A stretch of DNA of 64,000 nt from the NCBI GenBank assembly GCA_001464735.1, contig LNDU01000031.1:86737-150736 (forward strand), written 5' to 3'. Both the position numbers and the translations under genes were made by a program. The notes under the pieces were generated by a model, which did no database searches, was not told the DNA's origin, and worked only from the letters and a program-made list of their open reading frames with translations. Shown here piece by piece: positions 35,326 to 44,900 of the stretch. The DNA is from Nitrospira sp. Ga0074138. GTDB lineage: Bacteria; Nitrospirota; Nitrospiria; Nitrospirales; Nitrospiraceae. Numbering within the stretch: position 1 is the stretch's first letter; each line of letters starts with the position of its first letter.

Positions 35326-35494
35326 GGTGGGTGACCTGGGCCTCAACGAATTCTGGTTTGAGAGATTCTTGGGCGACTGGGCCGAGCGCTTCTTGCAGGG
35401 TTTTGGTGATGGTGCTGCAGGAGGGGCCCTGTCCTCCTACGACATCGATCGTGACGGCGCCGGCGGGACTGATGCGTACACGGATGGTCGTCAT
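35306..35494 (-). CDS. DUF2997 family protein
   Basis: A 62-residue protein (TTIRVRISPAGAVTIDVVGG, then a Cys and ALG...LKPEFVEA) that fits DUF2997, small proteins coupled with DUF1257. TTGGAG lies before the ATG and the start is next to the DUF1257 stop. The molecular function is unknown. Confidence 0.75.
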   Translation of the reverse strand: MTTIRVRISPAGAVTIDVVGGQGPSCSTITKTLQEALGPVAQESLKPEFVEAQVTHHDTISH

Positions 35495-35496
35495 GC

Positions 35497-35952
35497 TTAT
35501 GCTCCAATCTGCCCGAGTTCGAGCTCAATAGATCCGTCAGCCAGCTGTGTTTGACTCAGGACACAGTGATTCATCTCGGCTAACTGACCGAGCGTAACCT
35601 CCAGGGCATAGGCTTGTCGTAGACGCTCGCCTTCTTCGCCGATCTTGTCGGTGAGCCCATATCCTCCTCGATAATAATCCCAGTGCAAGGCGTAGCCTGG
35701 TTGACCGTCACGTCTGGTGACGATGCCAATTTCATAGGCTGTGTCGTTGTTGGGGATCCGGAGGGCGTGTTCACATTGTCCCATCTCCTCTTTCGTGAAT
35801 CCGATTGGGAGGGGATGATCGCCGACCGAATACCCATACCAGCGATAGGTTCGTTGGTTGGCAACGAATGCTAGCCCTAGCCGCTCAGCGGCGCGTTGGA
35901 GGGCGTTGAGATCACGAATGAGGAGGTTGGTGATTTCTACAGTATGAGACAT
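35497..35952 (-). CDS. DUF1257 (Ycf35-like) protein
   Basis: The 151-residue protein begins MSHTVEITNLLIRDLNALQ and has YEIGIVTRRDGQPGYALHWDYYRGG and LRQAYALEVTLGQ, the conserved blocks of DUF1257, known as Ycf35 in chloroplast genomes. TAGGAG lies before the start. The family often occurs with DUF2997 and an AAA ATPase; no ATPase lies next to it here. The function is not established. Confidence 0.8.
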   Translation of the reverse strand: MSHTVEITNLLIRDLNALQRAAERLGLAFVANQRTYRWYGYSVGDHPLPIGFTKEEMGQCEHALRIPNNDTAYEIGIVTRRDGQPGYALHWDYYRGGYGLTDKIGEEGERLRQAYALEVTLGQLAEMNHCVLSQTQLADGSIELELGQIGA

Positions 35953-35960
35953 GGGCACTC

Positions 35961-36515
35961 CTAGGTGGATGGTAGCGGTGAATGCAAGGCATTCCATAGG
36001 ATCAACGGTGATGGGTAGGCGTCGTTCACATTTTCTTTCGCCTGGTCGAAATCCTTCATGGTCCATGGGGCCCCATGGAGGATTTGATCAGCGCACTGCT
36101 GGAAGAAGAGAGGAGAGGGATTGTCAACGCGTATAGCACGTTGCTCGATGGTGTCTTCGTTGAAAAAATGGATTGTGAGAAAGGGTTGTTCTTGTAACAG
36201 ATGAATTACGCGTAATCCGTCCTGGCTCTGGTTGTGTCCATTGATCCACGATTCAAAGATAATTTCGGTGTGCTGGAGGCGAATGAGAAAGACGATGACG
36301 AGGACGGTCTTGACCTGAAGTGCGCCAAGTCGAAATTCAATGCGCGGGGAGGGTCCAAGTGTGTTGATAGTTGAGTGATCGGTCTTCACGAGCCAGGAGA
36401 CGGATTGTGGGTGATCAGGCCGATCGTCAATGAGATAGAGAGCGAGAGGGCTTGGGGTGCGTGCGAGTAATTCGCGATACGTGAGAATAGGATCACCGGT
36501 GCCGTTGGGATCCAT
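35961..36515 (-). CDS. Unknown protein
   Basis: A 184-residue protein with AGAGG before the ATG at 36515. It has alternating strands and helices, including LQVKTVLVIVFLIRLQHTEI. It overlaps the next gene by 23 bases. Confidence 0.55.
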   Translation of the reverse strand: MDPNGTGDPILTYRELLARTPSPLALYLIDDRPDHPQSVSWLVKTDHSTINTLGPSPRIEFRLGALQVKTVLVIVFLIRLQHTEIIFESWINGHNQSQDGLRVIHLLQEQPFLTIHFFNEDTIEQRAIRVDNPSPLFFQQCADQILHGAPWTMKDFDQAKENVNDAYPSPLILWNALHSPLPST

Positions 36516-36696
36516 GGGGCCTCTTGCGTGATGGTTGACGCTGTTCGCGTCGGGCTTGAGTGAGTAGGGTTTTCCAGTCTGCAATTTCTTCAGAATGGTA
36601 GTTGGAATTGTCTTTGTGATCGAGGTCAGACTCTCGGTCAACAATGCGTTGGAGGGTGGCGATGAGAGCCTTGGCTGTTTGAGCGGTCAGTGTCAT
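36493..36696 (-). CDS. Small basic protein
   Basis: A 67-residue protein with GGTGAT upstream, helical with an Arg/Lys-rich tail. It overlaps the 35961-36515 gene and starts 3 bases after the zinc-ribbon gene stop. Confidence 0.5.
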   Translation of the reverse strand: MTLTAQTAKALIATLQRIVDRESDLDHKDNSNYHSEEIADWKTLLTQARREQRQPSRKRPHGSQRHR

Positions 36697-36699
36697 AGA

Positions 36700-36900
36700 T
36701 CACCGAGTTGCTTGTTTAGGAGCTGAGCCAGCGGATCCGGATTTCCGGTGGCGCTTGGATGGTTGAGTCGGTGCAACTTGGACTGTAGTGAGAGACTCAT
36801 AGGTGAAGCGTCCTCCACAATTGACACAGCGAACAGGTTCTGTTTCGCCGAACGTGGGAGCTAAGAGGCCCCGGCAGCGAGGGCAGCGTATAGTGATCAT
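36700..36900 (-). CDS. Small zinc-ribbon protein
   Basis: The 66-residue protein has CPRCRG and, 15 residues later, CVNCGG, a rubredoxin-like zinc ribbon, and a basic tail. GAGGAG precedes the ATG at 36900. It may bind nucleic acid or protein; no name fits. Confidence 0.7.
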   Translation of the reverse strand: MITIRCPRCRGLLAPTFGETEPVRCVNCGGRFTYESLTTVQVAPTQPSKRHRKSGSAGSAPKQATR

Positions 36901-37005
36901 GCAATTCTCCTCGAGGAAAAACGGCGACAGGATCGATCTCACTCTATGATGATATGTAGCGGCGGTGTCCGTAGGCCCGCACCGGAGCTCGCAAGTGTGG
37001 GGAGG

Positions 37006-37206
37006 CTAAGTGACGGTGACGACGTGTTGAATGCGCTCCCAGAGCGCGGAGTATCGTTGGGTACGGTGTTGGTGCCGGAGGCGGGTGATCCGGGTCCGGT
37101 CATGTAGACTCCAGCATCGCGTGAGTCGGTCGAGGGTATGGTCGACAAGTGAGGGTGAGGGTCTGGATGGGGAACGCCGAGCGCGGAATGGTGGTTCTAA
37201 TCGCAT
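37006..37206 (-). CDS. Small Arg-rich protein
   Basis: A 66-residue protein very rich in Arg and His (TRCWSLHDRTRITRLRHQH). AGGAG lies 11 bases upstream of the ATG, slightly far. The coding status is uncertain. Confidence 0.45.
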   Translation of the reverse strand: MRLEPPFRARRSPSRPSPSLVDHTLDRLTRCWSLHDRTRITRLRHQHRTQRYSALWERIQHVVTVT

Positions 37207-37406
37207 AGTGAGAGGGCTCCTGATTGATGTGAATAGTTGCGGATACAAAGGAACTGGTTGATGGAGTTCCGGCGACGAGGTCTAGGGAGAATCAGTAGAG
37301 CGTGTAAATCGCAGCCCGTGAGAGGAAATGAATACTACAGAAAGCTTACGGGCCGGCTATTTGTGGGTACGGGAACTGAATAGACGGGTGGTGAGTAGCC
37401 GCGTAG

Positions 37407-37673
37407 TCACTGCGGCGGGGAAAAGTGGAAACGGCCCTGTTCATAATCTCGGCAGAGATTCATGACGTTGGTAAACTGATAATCGATCATTGAGGGTTCC
37501 AATTCACCTTCACCGGTATTGAGCAGCATGGTGGCTGGTTCCCGGTAACTAAATCCGTCGAATCCCCCGCGTTTGAAGATGACCGACACTCCTGGTTGTT
37601 GGGGATGGAGTTGGGATGCGTAGGTCTCATATACAAGGCCCAACTCTCCCGCCTGACAGATTGCTGTGGTCAC
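37407..37673 (-). CDS. Unknown small protein, GTG start
   Basis: An 88-residue frame starting with GTG reads as a plausible protein (VSVIFKRGGFDGFSYREPATML). No ribosome binding site is obvious. No family is recognised. Confidence 0.45.
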   Translation of the reverse strand: MTTAICQAGELGLVYETYASQLHPQQPGVSVIFKRGGFDGFSYREPATMLLNTGEGELEPSMIDYQFTNVMNLCRDYEQGRFHFSPPQ

Positions 37674-37851
37674 ACGGGCGAGTACCCGTCATCCAACCTT
37701 CAGCGTGCTGAACTTGGAAAGGGTCTCATGACTCATGCGTGCTTCCGTTTGTGGGATGGGTTGTTGGCGGGAGTGCCTCTTCGTCACGTGCGTTAGGATC
37801 AGATCCTTGCCGCGATGTAGATCTACTGGAACGACGTTGCCGGATACAGGA

Positions 37852-38139
37852 TTATTTCTTGCCGAGAATGGCGTCCTTAGCAGCTTTGACGATTCGGAAC
37901 TTCACGACCCGCTTGGCCGGGATCTTGATCTCTTCACCGGTTTGAGGATTGCGGCCAATGCGAGCCTTTCGGTTGGCCAACTTGAGCTTGCCGATACCGG
38001 GTAGGGTGAAGACATTCTTGGCTTCGCGATAGGCGAGGGCAGCGAGATCGTCGAGTAGTGCTACGGTGGCTTTTTTGGTGAGCCCGGATTTTCCAGCGAG
38101 ATGTTCGGCGATCTGCGACTTGGTCATGGACTTGGCCAT
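37852..38139 (-). CDS. hup: HU/IHF family DNA-binding protein
   Basis: The 95-residue protein has the HU architecture: TKSQIAEHLAGKSGLTKKAT at the N-terminus, FTLPGIGKLKLANRKARIGRNPQTG (the beta arm with RNPxTG) and KIPAKRVVKFR..A..L. HU proteins bend and compact DNA. AAGGAG precedes the ATG. It may help organise the element's own DNA. Confidence 0.92.
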   Translation of the reverse strand: MAKSMTKSQIAEHLAGKSGLTKKATVALLDDLAALAYREAKNVFTLPGIGKLKLANRKARIGRNPQTGEEIKIPAKRVVKFRIVKAAKDAILGKK

Positions 38140-38216
38140 TGCATGCTCCTTCTAAAAAAGTGATTGTTGCTTGTAACGAGACGGAGGGAGGTTGTCAAGT
38201 GGACTGTGACCGGAAA

Positions 38217-38471
38217 TCAGGTGCTTGTTGGGTGTTCTGCTCGCCAAGGAGCTCGTAAAACCACGATAAGGACTAGAATCCAACAGAGTCCAGCAAACGA
38301 CCATCGTAGGAAAGGGGCTTGCCAACGAAGCAGACCCAAAACACTGCTGAGTCCTGCAGTCGCAAATAAAGTGATTACAAATATTGTGTTCCTTCGGCTG
38401 CGAAATGTCCAAGCGATGGCTGCTCGTAAATCTGATCGTCGAACAGTTTGGGGGACGTTTGGGTCATTCAT
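38217..38471 (-). CDS. Small membrane protein
   Basis: An 84-residue protein with two transmembrane helices (NTIFVITLFATAGLSSVLG and FAGLCWILVLIVVL). Its start overlaps the next gene by ATGA. Confidence 0.6.
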   Translation of the reverse strand: MNDPNVPQTVRRSDLRAAIAWTFRSRRNTIFVITLFATAGLSSVLGLLRWQAPFLRWSFAGLCWILVLIVVLRAPWRAEHPTST

Positions 38472-38686
38472 GGCTTGGAGCTCTCAACATCAAGCTCGAT
38501 CGCACAGCCTAAGCACCGCGGTGGCATGCCGGGCACTATGGCAATCTTCCCAACTGTGAGACAAGATGGACACTGTAGATTTTCAGCGATACCACATAAG
38601 GTGGCCGGTACCTGGATGGTGAATCGCCGTCCACCTGCATGGTGCCGAGATCCTTCTGGCCGCGTGTGGCTCTGCATGATCATCAT
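38468..38686 (-). CDS. Small zinc-binding protein
   Basis: A 72-residue protein with CPSC and CLGC, likely one zinc site. The start is one of ATG codons at 38686, 38683 or 38677; none has a strong ribosome binding site. It overlaps the 38217 gene by ATGA. Confidence 0.55.
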   Translation of the reverse strand: MMIMQSHTRPEGSRHHAGGRRFTIQVPATLCGIAENLQCPSCLTVGKIAIVPGMPPRCLGCAIELDVESSKP

Positions 38687-38707
38687 TCTTTCTGATGTTT
38701 CAATAGA

Positions 38708-39436
38708 TCAGTTGATCGCTACCCGCTCTATTTTGATTCCCCACACCCACCAGTTCTGTCCCCAGGCATCTGCTCCATAGATGGAGTCCCAGAGTGCGCG
38801 AAAGCATCCTTGCACACTAATTGCTCCATTGACTTTTTTGCCGTCTTGGATGCGATCACCAGTATAGGGGATTCCTTCTGCTATGGCGTCTTCTTCGCTG
38901 ATACTCTGTATTTGCTCGCCCCACACGGAAAGGATTTTTACAAATGACCTAGCGGCCCATTGGGGCATAAAGAGTCCTGATCGTCGGAACCAGCCCACTT
39001 TGCGCCGGTCAGTGCAGACATGTGGCGGAGGATTGTTGGCGTAACAGGCACCTTTGCTCCGATCGGCGATGAAGTGATATTGGGGTTTTTGGGACTTGGT
39101 GGCTTTACTCCGTATCCATCGGCCGTAGAGGTAGTGGGCTTCTCGGATATAGCGGATCTCGCCGACACGGAATGGGCAAGGGACCTCCACGGCACCTTCA
39201 TCGGGATATTCTTCCAAGGATACAAGCAACCCGGTGTAGCGATAGGGCACTCCGTTATCATCCTGTCGTTGGATATTTGTGACCCACTCGAAGGTCAATG
39301 GACTTGGGTCATTCGCGTCGCCTGCCAAATCTTTGATGAGTGATAAGGCGGAATCTTTCATTGGCCGCCGCGTCTGCGTTTTGATTCGGACATAGATTAA
39401 CTGTCCGTTATTTGGGGTCATGAGGAAGGAATTCAT
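38708..39436 (-). CDS. ASCH-like phage-type protein
   Basis: The 242-residue protein has KTQTRRPM near residue 20, VGEIRYIREAHYLYG, FMPQWAARSFVKILSVWGEQ and SEEDAIAEGI, and ends ALWDSIYGADAWGQNWWVWG. This is the pattern of phage proteins related to the ASCH domain, which bind RNA or nucleotides. AAGGTG precedes the ATG. Confidence 0.65.
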   Translation of the reverse strand: MNSFLMTPNNGQLIYVRIKTQTRRPMKDSALSLIKDLAGDANDPSPLTFEWVTNIQRQDDNGVPYRYTGLLVSLEEYPDEGAVEVPCPFRVGEIRYIREAHYLYGRWIRSKATKSQKPQYHFIADRSKGACYANNPPPHVCTDRRKVGWFRRSGLFMPQWAARSFVKILSVWGEQIQSISEEDAIAEGIPYTGDRIQDGKKVNGAISVQGCFRALWDSIYGADAWGQNWWVWGIKIERVAIN

Positions 39437-39454
39437 ACTGTCACCTTAAGGGGC

Positions 39455-39745
39455 TCATGCGGATGTCGTAACCGTTGTCGTATTGGGTGAAGACTGGATT
39501 GATGTGGTGAAAGGTCTTTCGCTCAATCCATCGTGAGTGATCGCGTGGTAGTCGCGTGTGTGTTGAGGGTTAATTAATTTGCTAGTGGTCCAGTCTGTGT
39601 TGAGATTCATCTGATTGGCACGTAAGTCTGAGTCGTCCTGTATGCGTACTTCGATGGCTATCTGGGCAAGAACGAGAAAGATATACAGTGTGACAACGAT
39701 GCCGTAGCTGGCTACGAGTGTGATCAGGATAGTTTCGAACCACAT
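39455..39745 (-). CDS. Small membrane protein
   Basis: A 96-residue protein with one N-terminal transmembrane helix (ILITLVASYGIVVTLYIFLVL) and a Thr/Ser-rich tail. GGGGAATC lies before the ATG. Confidence 0.55.
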   Translation of the reverse strand: MWFETILITLVASYGIVVTLYIFLVLAQIAIEVRIQDDSDLRANQMNLNTDWTTSKLINPQHTRDYHAITHDGLSERPFTTSIQSSPNTTTVTTSA

Positions 39746-39802
39746 CAACGATTCCCCACTGATCTTCGATGCGGCGTTCTGATTCTGTGAACTTATTGAG
39801 TC

Positions 39803-40363
39803 TTAAAGGGTTTGTGGATTCAAGGATCCGATAATCTCAGCAATCACAGCGTCATAGCGAGTTGGTTGACCTGCTTCCGTGGCTTTGCCGCGCTCGAAGT
39901 AATAGCGATGGCCAGCAATTTCGATGATCCGTTCTGGACTCACGGGTACTAAATAATAGAACAGCTGCTGGGTTTTTGGTCCGTTCGTGACAGGGAGCTC
40001 GTAGACTGCGTGCCCACGGATCGTCGTGCTGAATTCCGGCTTGAAGAATAGTTGGTTAAATTTGGCACGCTCACCAGTCAGGACGTCAACGGTAATGGTC
40101 GGGAACGATCCGATCGAAATGGGGTCTTTAGTGGCGTGGAAGCGGCGTTCAGTAAGCACAATGACGTTTGGTAACACGGCTCGAATGCCGGGTTGCAAGT
40201 GTGGAGTGTCCTGAAATCGTGTCACGCTAAAGTTTGGGGGAAGACGAAAGGACAAACCTGTAGCTGCATCGGTGTAAAGCTGTCCCTCACCAGCGGGGAG
40301 TGCAATAGGGTGTATGACCAACAGACTGAGGACGGCGCCGGCGATGAGTAATGCGCGGATCAT
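39803..40363 (-). CDS. Exported protein of unknown function
   Basis: The 186-residue protein begins with a signal peptide (MIRALLIAGAVLSLLVIHPI, cut after ALPAG or nearby) and then a beta-rich domain (FRLPPNFSVTRFQ, IRGHAVYELPV). AAGGAG is upstream. It overlaps the following regulator-like gene by ATGA. Confidence 0.65.
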   Translation of the reverse strand: MIRALLIAGAVLSLLVIHPIALPAGEGQLYTDAATGLSFRLPPNFSVTRFQDTPHLQPGIRAVLPNVIVLTERRFHATKDPISIGSFPTITVDVLTGERAKFNQLFFKPEFSTTIRGHAVYELPVTNGPKTQQLFYYLVPVSPERIIEIAGHRYYFERGKATEAGQPTRYDAVIAEIIGSLNPQTL

Positions 40364-41082
40364 TGTGGGTCTCCTTCGATGTGGGGCATGGCAGGGATCT
40401 GTTCTCCGTATTGGTGGCGGAGGAGCCATTCGTCCAAGATCGTGAGCCGCGCGGCTTCATACTGCGGGAAGCGGTCTTTGACGAACCGGATACCTTCTTG
40501 GGCATCGACTGATTGCTTGGCTCGATCAATGATCCAGCGGATTTGGTCAGGGGTTAAGCTTGCGGCAAAGCTCTCACGGCGGAGGGCGTGCCGTTGTTCA
40601 TGGAACTGGCGAAGGCGCGTGATCTCGTCTTGTAAGGCGATTTGAGCGGATGGCTCTTGAAGAGTCGTGGGGGGGCCCGTTTCTAGAAGAGGTTCGGAGG
40701 GGCGCTCTCGCCGATGTGTCACTACAGCCTCAAGGGTGGGATGATCGAAACGCAGTTGATAGATCGTACCGGAGAAAGACTGGGACAGTACGCTAATGAG
40801 TCCATTACGGAGGAGTCGAGGTAAGGCCCCGCGACGGATATGCTCAGTGCTGATCCCTGTTCCGGCATGGATTCGTTGGTAGCTTAAGGGAATGGTCAGA
40901 TGTGGGTGTTGGGAGTCTCTGTGTTGGTTCAGAAAAACCAAGAGCGCCAGCTGCTTAGGGTGGAGCGGTTGAGTGGCGGAGAGTGCATTGAGGAGATTAG
41001 GTGATATCGCATTGAGCTGTACCCACAACGGAATTCCTGGAGTGTGGCGGTCAGTGGTGTTACCGGCGGGCTGGGTCTGCAT
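40360..41082 (-). CDS. Winged-helix regulator or replication protein
   Basis: The 240-residue protein has a winged-helix region near residues 40-115 (LALLVFLNQHRD, SYQRIHAGTGISTEHIRRGA, RLLRNGLISVLSQS) that fits a DNA-binding domain. A second helical domain follows. Similar layouts occur in plasmid replication initiators and transcription regulators; the sequence does not decide. Two related palindromes flank its promoter (see sites at 41100 and 41181), typical of a protein that controls its own gene. Confidence 0.6.
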   Translation of the reverse strand: MQTQPAGNTTDRHTPGIPLWVQLNAISPNLLNALSATQPLHPKQLALLVFLNQHRDSQHPHLTIPLSYQRIHAGTGISTEHIRRGALPRLLRNGLISVLSQSFSGTIYQLRFDHPTLEAVVTHRRERPSEPLLETGPPTTLQEPSAQIALQDEITRLRQFHEQRHALRRESFAASLTPDQIRWIIDRAKQSVDAQEGIRFVKDRFPQYEAARLTILDEWLLRHQYGEQIPAMPHIEGDPQ

Positions 41083-41099
41083 GGTTCAGTTACCGGATC

Positions 41100-41117
41100 T
41101 ATGACAGAGCTGTCATA
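41100..41117. promoter_or_regulatory. Operator-like palindrome 1
   Basis: TATGACAG-AG-CTGTCATA is a perfect dyad with a 2-base centre. It lies between the -10 and the gene start. Confidence 0.6.
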
Positions 41118-41132
41118 AAACGTTACGAGCGG

Positions 41133-41162
41133 ACTATAGCGAAGGGAGTTTACGAATTGCAA
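41133..41162 (-). promoter_or_regulatory. Housekeeping-type promoter
   Basis: On the minus strand TTGCAA (41162-41157) and TATAGT (41138-41133) are 18 bases apart, a near-standard -35/-10 pair. They sit between the two palindromes. Confidence 0.6.
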
Positions 41163-41180
41163 GAGGGGGTGTAACGAATT

Positions 41181-41196
41181 ATGACTAAATAGTCAT
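41181..41196. promoter_or_regulatory. Operator-like palindrome 2
   Basis: ATGACTA-AA-TAGTCAT is a perfect dyad with the same 2-base centre and the same ATGAC half-site as palindrome 1. Centres are 80 bases apart. It overlaps the last codons of the upstream gene. Confidence 0.6.
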
Positions 41197-41940
41197 GCCT
41201 GCTCCAGAGTTTCGGGAGAGGGCGCGGATTGTTCGCCGGATTGCGGCGCAGGTTGGGCATGTGGCAGGGGCTCGTTTCCGAGTTCGAGCATTAATACGAG
41301 CTTGGTAGACGTGTTCGGTATTGCGAGGGCATTGCCACCAGACGACAACGCTAGAACCGGCGGTGAAGTGTGCTGGCTGGAGGTTCTTATTGCGAGTGGC
41401 GTGCCATTCACGTGCTAGTGCGGGATTGGATTGGAGGAGGTCGATCTGGTATCGGATGCGCGGAGTGGTTTGCCGGGCTCTGTAGCCGGCACAGTAGGGA
41501 CATCCGCTCCGGTGACGGTCATGGACGGTGGTATCCCAGATGTGCTCGGCGTGGACGGGGCATTGCCACCAGGCGCGGTAGCGTGACCGGAAGGTGATAT
41601 CGTGCGGTGTGAGTGATCCATTTTTTGTAGGATGCCAGGTCGCAGCAATTACAGGGGATTTGGCGGCAAGGGTCCGTTCATGGAATGCCGTCTTATGATG
41701 GGACCCCAGGGCCAGTTGGCAACGACGGCAGCCGCTCTGTTTTCTATAGCGGGATTTGATGGAGGCTTGCCACACGTGAGCGGGAAAACGGGGGCATTGC
41801 CACCAGATCGGCTGAGTAGAGGCGGTAGTGAATTGGTCCAACATCAGCACGCCGTTGAGGGTGGGGTGCCATTCCGCGGCCAATTCAGGTAAGCGATCGC
41901 TAAGGGTAAGGTGTCGGGTATGGGGGCGTGGTCGTTTCAT
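41185..41940 (-). CDS. Zinc-ribbon repeat protein (three DUF4379 units)
   Basis: The 251-residue protein is three repeats of about 70 residues, each with W-HPT-N, then WWQCP, HVW or HIW or HVY, and a final CxxC (residues about 14-70, 90-145, 168-230). This is the DUF4379 probable zinc-ribbon unit. The same unit forms the N-terminus of the SF2 helicase (32654-34966). Such repeats occur with nucleases and helicases on mobile DNA. The start at 41940 has no good ribosome binding site but lies 5 bases from the dnaE stop, suggesting coupling. Confidence 0.8.
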   Translation of the reverse strand: MKRPRPHTRHLTLSDRLPELAAEWHPTLNGVLMLDQFTTASTQPIWWQCPRFPAHVWQASIKSRYRKQSGCRRCQLALGSHHKTAFHERTLAAKSPVIAATWHPTKNGSLTPHDITFRSRYRAWWQCPVHAEHIWDTTVHDRHRSGCPYCAGYRARQTTPRIRYQIDLLQSNPALAREWHATRNKNLQPAHFTAGSSVVVWWQCPRNTEHVYQARINARTRKRAPATCPTCAAIRRTIRALSRNSGAGMTI

Positions 41941-41944
41941 CGCG

Positions 41945-44900
41945 TTAGGCGGACTGTTGTATTGAGGCAACGTGTGCGATCGCGCTCGTGTTTGAGTGAG
42001 ATGGGGTCCGGGGCGGGATGGGTGCATAGGCGATGTTGGGTTCCCCAATAAGCTCTCGGATCTGAGCAAGGCACGCTGGACTAGGATCGATCCGGATCGC
42101 TGGGAGAATCATGGTGCAGGTTTCCCATCCCTGGGGGAGGATAAAGCGGAGTGACACATGACTCTCTCCGGGATGCGTCATCAAGACTTGGTGAAGGGTC
42201 TGGAGGGATTCTCGAGACGTGGTGTCGAGAGGGATTGTGAGCTTGAGATGTTGCCGGAGCTGCTGGTATATGGCGGGAAGGTCTTCCACTTCACTCCCAA
42301 GAATCTTTGGGCCTTTCTCCGAGGTCTCGAGCACGCCAGTCACGCGGACGAGATGATCTTGTCCAAGAAGGGCCTTAGCTAGAAGGAAGAGATCGGGGAA
42401 GATGACGACCTCGACTGACCCGGTGAGGTCCTCCAGGGTAAGGATCCCCATGGTGTCGCCTTTTTTAGTGGTAATGGGTTTGAGGCTGCCGACCGTGCCG
42501 CAGAGGGTGATGAGCTGCTTTTCTGGCAGATCGGGCAGGCTGCTGATTGTGGCAGTTGCAAGGAGGGAGAGTTCGTCCTGGAAGCGTTGAAGGGGATGCG
42601 CGCTGATATAGAAGCCGGTGAGTTCGCGCTCGTATTGTAGGCGGATGGATGGATCCCAGTCGTCGAGTATAGGTAAGGAGACGGCCTGGCCGGCGGCTGA
42701 CGGCTCGTGATCTTCGCCGAAGATGCTGATTTGTCCGAGGCTACGCTGTTTGTGTTGCTGCTGACCGTGTTTCATGGCGTCATCGAGCACAGCCATAAGT
42801 TGCGCCCGGGTCCCCCCAGTTGAATCGAACGCCCCGACTTTAATAAAGCCTTCCAGGGCGCGTTTGTTCAGTTTCCCGTGATCGATGCGCCCGCAAAAGT
42901 CAAAGAGCGAGCGATACGGCCCGGATCTTCGACCGGCTAAGATTGCTTCCACCGCAGCCTCGCCGACATTCTTGATGGCTGCTAGTCCGAAGCGGATCTG
43001 CTTATCGACCACCGTGAAGTGCCGCTGACTGACGTTGATGTCAGGCGGGAGAATCGGGATGTGTAACGAACGGCATTCAGAGAACGACAGCATGATCTTG
43101 TCGGGATTCCCAATCTCACAGGTCATGAATGCCGCCATAAACTCGGTTGGGTAGTGCGTCTTTAGGTAGGCCGTTTGGTACGAGATCAACGCATAGGCGG
43201 CAGCGTGGCTTTTGTTGAAGCCGTAGCCCGCGAACTTTTCAATAAGGGTAAAGAGTGCATCGGCCAGTGTGGGGGGAACCTGGTTGTGACAGCAGCCGTC
43301 AATAAACTTCTTGCGGAGTTTTTCCATTTCCTCCGGCTTCTTTTTCCCCATGGCCCGGCGAAGAATATCGGCTTGTCCGAGGCTGAATCCGGCGACCTGG
43401 TGGGCGATCGCCATGACTTGTTCCTGATAGACGATGACCCCGTAGGTGCTTTTCAGAATGGGTTCTAGCGTGGGCCAGTCGTATGTGATAGGGATGCGCC
43501 CTTGTTTCCGGCCGATGAAATCGGGGATCAAGTCCATAGGGCCTGGCCGATAGAGGGCCAGGATAGCGATCAGGTCTTCGAAGGTATCGGGTCGAAGGCG
43601 CGTTAAGAGATCGCGCATGCCGGTGCTTTCTAGCTGAAACAGCCCCATGGTTTTCCCGGAGCTCAGGAGGGTAAACGTCGCCGGATCATCAAGCGGGACA
43701 TGATCGATCGCGAAGGGAGCTGCTTCAGGATGCGTCTCATGGATTAATGCTTCCGCTTGCCGGATCATGGTGAGGGTTTTGAGGCCCAGAAAGTCGAATT
43801 TCACCAGCCCGATCTTCTCGACATCACCCATCGGGAATTGGGTCACGACTTCACCGTCGGAGCCGGTATAGAGCGGGACATGGTCGGTGAGGGGAGCGTC
43901 AGAGATGACCAGGCCTGCGGCATGAGTGGAAGCATGTCGGGCCAAGCCTTCTAAAGACTTCGCCGCTCGGAATAAGTCTTGGAATTGTGGGGTTTGGTCG
44001 ACTTGTTCGCGTAAGTGGGCTTCTTGAGCGAGGGCCGTATCGAGCGTGATATTGAGCTGGGCGGGGACTAATTTCGCCAGACGATTGACGTCGGATAAGG
44101 GGATTTCCAGGACACGGCCGACATCACGGAGGGCGGCTTTTGCGCCGAGGGTGCCGAAAGTGATGATTTGCGCGACGTGGTCAGCCCCATATTTCTCGAT
44201 GACGTAATTGATCACTTCCTGGCGCCGGTCCATGCAGAAATCCATATCGATATCCGGCAGGGAGACGCGATCTGGGTTGAGGAAGCGCTCAAACAGCAGG
44301 GTGTAATGGAGTGGATCGAGGTCGGTGATGCGTAACGCATAGGCGACCAGGCTGCCGGCGGCGGAGCCTCGGCCTGGGCCAACGGGAATCTTTCGTGATC
44401 GGGCAAATCGAATAATATCCCAGACAATCAAGAAGTACCCGGCAAAGCCCATCGTGCAAATCGTGAGTAGTTCTTCACGCAATCGCAGATCATAGGTCGC
44501 TGTGGGGATTGTGGAGGGCCGTTCCGCCAAGCGTTGTTGGAGGCCCGCGAGGGCAAGCTCTTCAAGGTACTGCTCTTTGGTTTTTCCAGCTGGAACGGTG
44601 TATTGAGGGAGAAACGTGCGATTGAATGTGAGCGTGAGGGCACAGGCGTCTGCAATACGTACGGTGTTTGTGATGGCTTCCGGCAATTCATGGAATGCCA
44701 GGGCCATTTCTTCACTCGATTTGACGTAGAGTTGATTCGTATTGAATCGGAATCGCTTGGGGTCATGGATTGTCGTGCCTGTTTGGAGGCAGAGGAGTAA
44801 TTCGTGGGGATGGGCGTCGGCCGCCGTGAGGTAGTGGCAGTCATTGGTGGCGACCAGGGGGACCCCAAGTTGTCGATGGAGGTCGACTAATCCTCGGTTC

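Noticed and set aside
40360..41082. Calling this gene a plasmid replication initiator (repA)
   Set aside because: Palindromes and winged helix fit, but iterons and an AT-rich origin were not seen, so the call was left open.
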